A stretch of 64,000 nt of DNA from Enterococcus canintestini. GTDB lineage: Bacteria; Bacillota; Bacilli; Lactobacillales; Enterococcaceae. The first letter of the stretch is position 1. Each line of letters opens with the position of its first letter. Below, in pieces: positions 57,449 through 64,000 of the stretch. The stretch covers positions 1 to 64,000 of the forward strand of contig NZ_JXKG01000006.1 of NCBI RefSeq assembly GCF_001885735.1. The letters run 5' to 3'. The notes beneath the pieces are model-generated. The model made no database searches, was not told where the DNA came from, and saw nothing but the letters and a program-made list of their open reading frames with translations. Made by a program: the position numbers and the translations under genes.

Positions 57449-60400
57449 GTGAAGTGGAGTATTCCTGAAAAAGTGATTGAACGAGGGCGAACATACCTCA
57501 ATGAAGGAAGAGTACTATCGGTAACGCCGGATCCGGCCAATAAAGTTTGGCATGCTGTGGTATTAGGTAGCGAGGAATATTTAGTCGACTTAGATGCGAC
57601 GGCAAAAGAAGAAGACTATTGTCAATGCCCGTATTGGGAAGAACATCATTACTGCAAACATACCGTGGCAGTTGAATTATTTTTACGTCAACAAGGAAAA
57701 ACCCGTTTTATGAGCAGTATGGAACAACCTGTGAAAAGTAAATTTTCAACAGCTGAAATGTTTACCAACGGTTTTGCGAAATTAAAGCTACCGGCAGCAG
57801 AAGATAAAGCGATTGCGTTGCGTTTACAATTTAACATCGATGCCATTGAAACAAATCCCTATCATAAAGAACTAGCAGTTTTTGGCATCAGTTTAAAAGT
57901 TGGACAAAGAGGGACGACGCGCAATTATATTGTCAAAAATATTTACAAATTTTTACAAGCCTATTCCGAACAAAAGAAAATATTAATTAATAAACAACAC
58001 AGCTTTTTAATTGAACCAAAAGCATTTACTCCCGATGTAAATCAGGCTCTGACAGTTTTATGGGGAATGGCCCAAACCCAACAATTAATGGGACAAACAG
58101 GGATTTTAGTTAATGGTAAATTAGATAAAAAATATTTATTAGTACCAATTGGCTGGGGCAAACAGCTGTTGGAAATGTTAAGTAAACTAGGTGCGACCTT
58201 TGGCTATGATGACAAAAAATTGAATCCGATTCTTTTTTCTGATGTAGCCTTACCTTTAGCTTTTTCAGTAAAAAAAGAAAATGAACAGTTTGTTTTAGCT
58301 GTTGAAAAAGATTATGACCAAGTGTTCAATTATTATCACTGGGGTGTGATTGATGAAAAAATTCATCCTTTAAGTAGTTGCCAACAAGAAATCTATTTAA
58401 CGTTAGATCAGTTATTAAAACGAATTGAAAACAAAGAAATACCTTATGCCAAAAAAGAATTATCGGTCTTGTTTAAACAAGTTCTACCGCTACTGCGTCA
58501 AATCGGGGAAGTGCATATTGCTAAAGAGGTGTATCAATATATTAGCGATGAAGATTTAAGTATTAATTTTATTTTGCGTAAGAAAAAAGGGCAGGTTGCC
58601 GTAGAATTGCAGTTTATTTATGGTGAGGCAGTTTTTTCCACTAACAGTGCCCATAATGTCCAACAAGAAAATCAGCCAGAAGTATTGCGCGATTATCAAA
58701 AAGAAGATCGTGCCCGCCATTTGTTACAACAACAAGGTTATAAAGAAAATGAGACAGGCTTTTTTAAAGATCTACCTACTGGAAGTGATTTGTATTATTT
58801 CTTTACCCGGGAGTTGCCTACCTTACAACAACTAGGCACAGTAAAACTGGGTAAAAAATTACGCGAATTGTACTTAGATGCGCACAAAATTGAACCAGAA
58901 GTTAAAGTAGACAGTGACGGTTCGTGGTTGGATGTGCATTTTGATATTTCTGGCATTGGTGAAAAAGAAATTGATAATATTTTGCAAAGTTTATTAAATC
59001 AAGATGCCTTTTATACATTAGCAAATGGTCAAATTTTATCCCTTGAGACGCCTGAATTTCAAGAAACTAGTGCTGTCTTACAAAAATTGCGCCAAACAAA
59101 AAGCCAAGCTGGTGTGATTAAGATGCCGCTAAATCAGGGGCTTGTGTTACAAGATCAGTTAAAAGATGCCAATGTTTCCTTTAGTGAAGATTTTACGCAG
59201 ATGGTCAAAGATTTAACTCATCCTGAAAACTATCCAGCCTCATTACCAGCAGGCTTAAATGCCGACTTGCGTCCTTATCAAGTAACGGGATTTCGTTGGC
59301 TGAAAATGTTGTCTCACTATCAATTTGGCGGTATTTTGGCAGATGAAATGGGACTAGGAAAGACATTACAGACGATTGCTTATCTCCTGTCAGAAAAGCA
59401 AGCAGATGCCAATAAAACGTCTTTAATTGTCGCTCCTGCTAGTTTAACTTTTAACTGGTTAGCTGAATTGAAAAAATTTGCACCAAGTTTAAAAGCTGCC
59501 GTAGTTGGAGGCAACAAACAAGAGCGTATCAATTGTTTAGCCCAAGAAGTGGATATCTATATCACATCTTATGCTAGTCTAAGACAAGATATTGGTTTAT
59601 ATCGCGAATTATCTTTAGATCAGTTGATTTTAGACGAAGCGCAAATGGTGAAAAATGCAGCAACTAAGACTGCCAAAGCTTTACGTTCATTAGTAATACC
59701 ACACCGTTTTGCCTTAAGCGGAACGCCAATTGAGAATAATTTAGAAGAATTGTGGTCTTTATTTGAAATGATTATGCCAGGATTTTTCCCAAGTCAACAG
59801 CGTTATCGCCAGTTATCAGCAGAGCAAATTGCGCAAATGATTAAGCCTTTTGTATTAAGACGAGATAAGAAGACCGTCTTAAAAGATTTACCAGAAAAAC
59901 TAGAAACCAATTATTACAGTGCACTAACCGAAGATCAAAAGAAAATCTACTTGGCCTATTTACGTCAGATGCGAGAAGAAATTAGTCAAATGGATGCTGC
60001 TGCCTTTAAGAAAAATCGGATCAGCATTTTAGCAGGTTTAACCCGATTGCGGCAGATTTGTTGTGATCCTAAACTCTTTATTGACGATTATGAAGGAACT
60101 TCTGGAAAACTAGAACAAGTCAAAGACTTAATTCAAGCCGCTCAAGAAAATGGCCGTCGCGTTCTTTTATTCTCACAATTTACTGGGATGTTAACAATTA
60201 TTGAAGAAGAATTAGCTAAATTAGGTTTTGAGAGTTTCTACTTACGTGGTAGCACCCCGCCAAAAGATCGCATTGCGATGGTGGATGCTTTTAACAACGG
60301 AGAAAAAGACGTCTTTTTGATTTCTTTAAAAGCCGGCGGAACTGGTTTAAACTTAACCGGTGCTGATACTGTCATCTTATATGATCTGTGGTGGAATCCA

Positions 60401-60619
60401 GCAGTAGAAGAACAAGCAGCTGGTCGGGCACATCGGATTGGTCAAGAAAAAGTTGTCGAAGTCTGGCGTATGATTGCAGAAGGAACGATTGAAGAACGCA
60501 TGAACGCACTTCAGCAAGATAAGCGAGAATTGTTCCAAAAAGTTATTCAAGGCAATGAAACCCAATTACAACAACTTACAGAAGCCGATATTCGGATGAT
60601 TTTAAGCGCTGGAGAATAA
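57449..60619 (+). CDS. SWIM-domain SNF2/SWI2-family DNA translocase
   Basis: A 1056-residue protein. The N-terminal SWIM zinc motif is C58-x-C60-x8-C69-x-H71 (YCQCPYW...YCKHTVAVEL). A long bacterial-specific middle region follows, then the SNF2 motor from about residue 610: LADEMGLGKTLQT (motif I), LILDEAQMVKN (DEAQ), ALSGTPIENN (III), LLFSQFTGML, SLKAGGTGLNL (V) and QAAGRAHRIGQ (VI). It would remodel protein-DNA complexes or act in repair. The GTG at 57449 follows TAGGAGAG. The gap to sbcC is 45 bp, so cotranscription with the SbcCD nuclease is likely. Confidence 0.92.
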   Translation: MKWSIPEKVIERGRTYLNEGRVLSVTPDPANKVWHAVVLGSEEYLVDLDATAKEEDYCQCPYWEEHHYCKHTVAVELFLRQQGKTRFMSSMEQPVKSKFSTAEMFTNGFAKLKLPAAEDKAIALRLQFNIDAIETNPYHKELAVFGISLKVGQRGTTRNYIVKNIYKFLQAYSEQKKILINKQHSFLIEPKAFTPDVNQALTVLWGMAQTQQLMGQTGILVNGKLDKKYLLVPIGWGKQLLEMLSKLGATFGYDDKKLNPILFSDVALPLAFSVKKENEQFVLAVEKDYDQVFNYYHWGVIDEKIHPLSSCQQEIYLTLDQLLKRIENKEIPYAKKELSVLFKQVLPLLRQIGEVHIAKEVYQYISDEDLSINFILRKKKGQVAVELQFIYGEAVFSTNSAHNVQQENQPEVLRDYQKEDRARHLLQQQGYKENETGFFKDLPTGSDLYYFFTRELPTLQQLGTVKLGKKLRELYLDAHKIEPEVKVDSDGSWLDVHFDISGIGEKEIDNILQSLLNQDAFYTLANGQILSLETPEFQETSAVLQKLRQTKSQAGVIKMPLNQGLVLQDQLKDANVSFSEDFTQMVKDLTHPENYPASLPAGLNADLRPYQVTGFRWLKMLSHYQFGGILADEMGLGKTLQTIAYLLSEKQADANKTSLIVAPASLTFNWLAELKKFAPSLKAAVVGGNKQERINCLAQEVDIYITSYASLRQDIGLYRELSLDQLILDEAQMVKNAATKTAKALRSLVIPHRFALSGTPIENNLEELWSLFEMIMPGFFPSQQRYRQLSAEQIAQMIKPFVLRRDKKTVLKDLPEKLETNYYSALTEDQKKIYLAYLRQMREEISQMDAAAFKKNRISILAGLTRLRQICCDPKLFIDDYEGTSGKLEQVKDLIQAAQENGRRVLLFSQFTGMLTIIEEELAKLGFESFYLRGSTPPKDRIAMVDAFNNGEKDVFLISLKAGGTGLNLTGADTVILYDLWWNPAVEEQAAGRAHRIGQEKVVEVWRMIAEGTIEERMNALQQDKRELFQKVIQGNETQLQQLTEADIRMILSAGE

Positions 60620-60627
60620 TCGTTAAC

Positions 60628-60673
60628 AAAAAAGCGCATTGTCTTTTCTAAAAGAGGCAATGTGCTTTTTTTA
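60628..60673. terminator. Bidirectional terminator after the SNF2 gene
   Basis: AAAAAAGCGCATTG pairs with CAATGTGCTTTTTT with one G-T pair, and A and T runs lie at both ends. It lies between convergent genes. Confidence 0.85.
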
Positions 60674-60678
60674 TTACA

Positions 60679-61389
60679 TTAAAAAATTGCTTTTATCGTT
60701 GGTGTTAGTTGATCAAAAGAAGTCAATTCAATATCTTGAATTGCTTTTTCACCAGCTGGAATTTTTCGGTTGCGGTGGTTGAACCATAATGATTTCCAAC
60801 CGGCACTTTTCGCGCCAACCACGTCATTTTCAAAACTATCACCGACGTATAAAGTATTTTCCGGAACGAGGTTAAATTCTTTTTCTGCCAATTCAAAAAT
60901 TTGGCGGTCAGGTTTTTGAAAGCCAGTTGCTTGTGAGATAATTACATTGTCTTCTTTGACCCAGTTCAAGAGTTTTAATTGCATAATTTTTTTATATTGG
61001 TGATCTGTGGGGCCATTTGTAATAATACTAATAGGGATTTTTTTGGCTTTTAAAAAGTTTAGTGTTTCAAAAACTGCTTCATGCATGACGATGTTATCTA
61101 GCTCTTCTTCATAAACTTTTTGAAATTCCAATGCTTCAGCTTCGGTAACTGCAGGGTAATCTAAGTCCTTTAACGACGCCATAATGCGGTAATTACGCAT
61201 ATAAGTTAAACTCCACTTTCCTTTGGCAACGTTACAAAAAGTTTCATCACTATGAAAACGAAAACGAATATAAAGGTCATGCATATCTGTATCCATTACT
61301 AAGGGAAGAACACGGTGTACAGCGTTACGAAAAGGTTGTTGCTGGTCATAAATTGTATCATCGACATCAAAAACAATTGCGTTAATCAA
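60679..61389 (-). CDS. YjjG-like HAD phosphatase
   Basis: A 236-residue HAD hydrolase of subfamily IA. Motif I is VFDVDDTIYDQQQPF, motif II SIITNGPTDHQYKK, motif III the Lys in FQKPDRQIF, and motif IV VGDSFENDVVGAK. The DVDDT form, with Asp instead of Gly after the nucleophile pair, is typical of YjjG-type enzymes, which act on nucleotides including pyrimidine 5'-monophosphates and noncanonical nucleotides. Substrate assignment is by family only. Confidence 0.88.
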   Translation of the reverse strand: MINAIVFDVDDTIYDQQQPFRNAVHRVLPLVMDTDMHDLYIRFRFHSDETFCNVAKGKWSLTYMRNYRIMASLKDLDYPAVTEAEALEFQKVYEEELDNIVMHEAVFETLNFLKAKKIPISIITNGPTDHQYKKIMQLKLLNWVKEDNVIISQATGFQKPDRQIFELAEKEFNLVPENTLYVGDSFENDVVGAKSAGWKSLWFNHRNRKIPAGEKAIQDIELTSFDQLTPTIKAIF

Positions 61390-62274
61390 AAAAGGCCATT
61401 CCTTTCAAATTTTCTGCAAATTTCATAAGATCCTGATTCATTCTAACCAAAAGCAATATAAAATTAAAGAGCAAAACGCTGATTTATAAAGGTTTTCTTT
61501 ACCTAATTAAGAACAAAGCTTTTCAGACAAGGAAAAATAAGATTACAGTTTTTTTTACTTAAAAAATAATGCTCTCTTTCACAATCTCGGTCATTGTTGG
61601 AGCATTCAGCTAATTAAAATAGGGGACGTAATATTCAAAAATTAAGAAATATTAAAAGTAATACGACTAAAAAACGGCATCAATATTTAATTTTATTTTA
61701 TTTCTGAATTTTCTGAACAAATTAACTATCGCAAGAATAATTAAAAAAATATTTTTTTCCAATGATATTTTCACAATCAATTTGCTAATTTTTTGTTAGT
61801 AATTTATTACAGATTTGCTTTGAGAAAGCAGAAGAAAATAACGTTAGGTTTCTAAATAATTATCATATTTTTTATTATTTGCTAAAAATATTGATTAAAA
61901 CCGTGATAAAAGCAGTTGGATTTGTCTATACAAATTTATTGTTGTGTATGCAACAAATTTTAAAAAACGAAATTTGATAAATTATATAACATATTTTATT
62001 ATTGTGTTCTATTATTTTTTACAATTACACGCTGTGCTATATATAAGCAAATAAATGGCAATAAAATTTGATAATTCTAATTTTTCTAACGTGAAAACTA
62101 GTGAAAACGTAAGTAGTCTGGGAATGTATCATTAAGATAACTTTAATTTTTTAAAACTTTTTTTGAGAAAAGGGTAGTATTTTTTTTTTTGAATTGGGTA
62201 TAATGAACTCAGATGAAATTATAAGTAATGTCAAAAAGAGATTGCTTATAATAATTAAGAAGGAGTGATACACG
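61390..62274. other. Long AT-rich gap upstream of spx
   Basis: I see no gene with a ribosome site. Structures noted are a hairpin of AATGCTC with GAGCATT (61568-61606, with an inner ACAAT/ATTGT stem) and a small TTGTTG/CAACAA hairpin near 61939-61956. A TATAAT at 62199-62204 is the likely -10 for spx, with a weak -35. The gap may hold several spx promoters or a small RNA. Confidence 0.5.
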
Positions 62275-62673
62275 TTGTTGACACTTTATACTTCCCCTAG
62301 CTGTACATCGTGCAGAAAAGCTCGCGCGTGGTTGCAAGAGCACGAAATTCCCTTTGTTGAACGTAATATTTTTTCAGAACCTTTGAATATTACCGAATTA
62401 AAGGCGATTTTACAAATGACTGAAGACGGGACAGAAGAAATCATCTCTACTCGCTCAAAAGTCTTCCAAAAATTGAATATTGACTTAGATGATTTACCAT
62501 TAAAAGAATTACTAGATTTGGTGCAAAAGAACCCTGGTTTGCTACGTCGACCAATCATGATTGACGAAAAACGTCTACAAGTAGGCTTCAACGAAGATGA
62601 AATTAGACGTTTCTTACCACGTGAAGTGCGTCAATTAGAATTACGACATGCACAGTTAATGGCTGGTTTATAA
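62275..62673 (+). CDS. spx: Global regulator Spx
   Basis: Spx binds the RNA polymerase alpha C-terminal domain and redirects transcription under thiol-oxidative stress. The 132-residue protein has the redox switch C10-T-S-C13 ([15 protein letters not shown]) and the arsenate-reductase-like fold with [13 protein letters not shown] in the C-terminal part. The start is TTG at 62275, eight bases after AAGGAGTGA. Spx levels are set by ClpXP, whereas MecA, encoded next but one, is a ClpC adaptor; their closeness is conserved in relatives. Confidence 0.96.
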   Translation: MLTLYTSPSCTSCRKARAWLQEHEIPFVERNIFSEPLNITELKAILQMTEDGTEEIISTRSKVFQKLNIDLDDLPLKELLDLVQKNPGLLRRPIMIDEKRLQVGFNEDEIRRFLPREVRQLELRHAQLMAGL

Positions 62674-62680
62674 GATAGTT

Positions 62681-62714
62681 AAAAGCTCCGACAAGTACTT
62701 GTCGGGGCTTTTTT
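62681..62714 (+). terminator. Terminator after spx
   Basis: AAAGC-T-CCGACAAGTACTTGTCGG-G-GCTTT forms a long stem whose centre is the palindrome ACAAGTACTTGT; six T follow. Confidence 0.9.
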
Positions 62715-62888
62715 ATTGGAGGAAATGCTATCTTTGTCATTTTTGAAAGAATAAGTTAGCTAAAATTTATAAATACTTGATTTTAAGCAAGAGCAGCTAT
62801 TTTAGCTGCTCTTTGTATTCATAGTTTGTCAGTTTTTACCTGATTTTACCGCTGGATTTTTAAGATTTACTAAATCACGAGGTTTTCC

Positions 62889-62916
62889 TTTACATTTGAT
62901 AAGGTTCCGTTACAAT
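62889..62916 (+). promoter_or_regulatory. Promoter of mecA
   Basis: TTTACA, 16 bp, TACAAT, 36 bp before the start codon. A second -10-like TATAAT follows at about 62922-62927. A GAGCAGCT/AGCTGCTC hairpin with a short T run lies upstream near 62789-62815. Confidence 0.6.
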
Positions 62917-62952
62917 GTAGCTATAATGTTAGAAAAGCGAGGTGTAGCTAAG

Positions 62953-63606
62953 ATGGAAATGGAACATATTAACGAAAATACGATTCGTGTTCTCATTAAA
63001 AGCGAAGATTTAGCTGCCCGAGGGATTACCTTCTTAGATCTACTAGGTAACCACAATGAAATTGAAAACTTCTTTTATAGTATTTTAGAAGAGGTAGATA
63101 TCAATGAAGAATTTAAAGGCAGTGAAGCTGTTACTTTCCAAGTATTGCCAAAAGGTGATGGATTGGAACTTTTTATCAGTAAAAATATCCCCAATGAAGA
63201 ATTTACCAACTTGGAACAAATTGCAGATGGTAGTGCCGAAGAGGTGAGTGATTTCTTGAAAAAACATATCGCAGAACAATTACAAGAAGTCCAAGAAGAA
63301 GAAGAGACGACAGAAATTAAACGAAATTATGTCTTTGAAATGATAGATTTTGAACAAATGATTCAATTAGCCCATGAATTTGAAGGTGGGGATGGGGTAT
63401 TAACCAATCTTTATGAGTTAAATCATTTTTACTTCTTAGAAATTCAGTTTACTGATGAATACTTGTTGCAAAATCAAATTGATGATTACTTAGCTTGTCT
63501 AAGTGAGTTCGCTCGCCTAAGTCAAGTGACACCAGAAGTTTTAGCCGAACACGGTAAGCTTTTAATGGAACGCAATGCACTAGCAACCACGCGCCACTAC
63601 TTTTAA
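62953..63606 (+). CDS. mecA: ClpC adaptor protein MecA
   Basis: MecA delivers substrates to the ClpCP protease and controls competence regulators in relatives. The 217-residue protein begins MEMEHINENTIRVLIKSEDL, the family's N-terminal substrate-binding domain, followed by an acidic linker (VQEEEETTE near 130) and a C-terminal ClpC-binding domain (RLSQVTPEVLAEHGK). I use ATG 62953, eight bases after AGGTG; an earlier in-frame start covers the promoter. coiA follows after two terminators. Confidence 0.95.
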   Translation: MEMEHINENTIRVLIKSEDLAARGITFLDLLGNHNEIENFFYSILEEVDINEEFKGSEAVTFQVLPKGDGLELFISKNIPNEEFTNLEQIADGSAEEVSDFLKKHIAEQLQEVQEEEETTEIKRNYVFEMIDFEQMIQLAHEFEGGDGVLTNLYELNHFYFLEIQFTDEYLLQNQIDDYLACLSEFARLSQVTPEVLAEHGKLLMERNALATTRHYF

Positions 63607-63611
63607 GCGGT

Positions 63612-63641
63612 AAGACTTGGATTTTTTCCAAGTCTTTTTTT
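63612..63641 (+). terminator. Terminator after mecA
   Basis: AAGACTTGG pairs with CCAAGTCTT across a seven-base loop, with a T run. Confidence 0.9.
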
Positions 63642-63675
63642 GTTAAAAGCGTTATGTTAAATACTAGCAGGTTGC

Positions 63676-63706
63676 AAAAAGCCAAACAAATTCGTTTGGC
63701 TTTTTT
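63676..63706. terminator. Second terminator after mecA
   Basis: AAAAAGCCAAAC pairs with GTTTGGCTTTTT. It is the stronger of the two and symmetrical. Confidence 0.88.
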
Positions 63707-63823
63707 ATTTGCCGATAGTTTGCCGCCGAACTAGTTAATAGATAGCCTTTATATAGTTTTAATTTTAAAAAAGAGTTTGGCACCATAAGCAAGATTGTGC
63801 GTAGATGCTTGTGGGGGATGAAA

Positions 63824-64000
63824 ATGTTAATCGCCAAAAATAAAAAAGGGGAGCTAGTATCGGCACTAAATGCTAAAAGGGAAGAAGAATTTGTTTGTCC
63901 AGCCTGTGAGAAAAAATTATGTTTAAAACATGGGCAAAAACAGCAACCGCACTTTGCTCATTGGAAAAAAGACGCCTGTCAAACTTTATCAGAAGGGGAG
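63824..64000 (+). CDS. coiA: Competence protein CoiA-like, 5' end only
   Basis: Only the first 59 codons lie in the window. MLIAKNKKGELVSALNA, then EFVCPACEKKLCLKHGQKQQPHFAHWK, is the zinc-finger-like N-terminus of CoiA, a nuclease-like protein needed for recombination of incoming DNA in competent streptococci. Position after mecA is the usual one. The start follows GGGGG by six bases; an ATG two codons earlier overlaps that site. The catalytic domain is off the right edge. Confidence 0.9.
   Translation, partial: MLIAKNKKGELVSALNAKREEEFVCPACEKKLCLKHGQKQQPHFAHWKKDACQTLSEGE

Overview
The window looks like chromosome from a low-GC Gram-positive coccus of the Enterococcaceae, most likely Enterococcus or a near relative such as Vagococcus. 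The evidence is the AT-rich sequence (my rough estimate is mid-30s %GC), AGGAGG-type ribosome sites, an Ebp-like sortase-assembled pilus locus beside an Mga/EbpR-type regulator, Spx with a CTSC motif, and the spx-mecA-coiA order at the right end. I see no insertion sequence, prophage or CRISPR array.

Left end (1-8.6 kb): the 3' tip of a 5S rRNA, tRNA-Asn, a DinB-fold protein, truA, a nitroreductase, and a beta-lactamase-fold serine hydrolase whose membrane anchor is out of frame at a T7 tract. These are followed by a zinc-ribbon membrane protein, then an ABC exporter divergent from a marR-TMEM175 pair across two MarR-type palindromes, and tRNA-Gln.

8.6-19 kb: an Mga-family regulator faces a 0.9 kb AT-rich spacer and a pilus operon (tip protein, minor pilin, major pilin, class C sortase). 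A terminator lies between the major pilin and the sortase. The operon has a strong promoter and a perfect 11-bp hairpin in its 5' leader.

19-25.3 kb: a TSUP exporter with a DUF1634 partner, a Gdx-type small multidrug/guanidinium exporter behind a structured terminator leader (candidate guanidine riboswitch), proC, a FetAB-like ABC pair, a Cof-type HAD phosphatase, an unrecognised 52-residue protein with its own promoter, and a DUF2238-like membrane protein.

25.3-34.4 kb: probably the most distinctive metabolic island. A PucR-family regulator and an alpha/beta hydrolase diverge from a fused FdrA-YlbE (AllF-AllG) protein, a DUF2877 (YlbF/AllH) protein, an MFS transporter and a dicarboxylate/amino acid symporter. 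In E. coli the unfused FdrA, YlbE and YlbF are associated with oxamate transcarbamoylation in allantoin catabolism. The intergenic region has a near-consensus cre site and a long palindrome. The symporter start region is unusual: a 31-codon ORF with three consecutive Trp codons, then a 6-codon ORF whose stop overlaps the symporter start.

34.5-48.6 kb: a PP2C-like phosphatase, a small unknown protein, a C69 dipeptidase, a YxeA-like protein, a three-gene GH13 maltodextrin operon behind two LacI/MalR-type operators, a CPBP protease, a DUF2075 ATPase, a CDF metal exporter, efp and a paired crcB fluoride channel.

48.6-64 kb: a secreted GW-repeat serine hydrolase, GIY-YIG and TrmN6-like genes, an acyltransferase, sbcD-sbcC-SNF2 helicase, a YjjG-like phosphatase, a 0.9 kb AT-rich gap, spx, mecA and the 5' end of coiA, which runs off the window.
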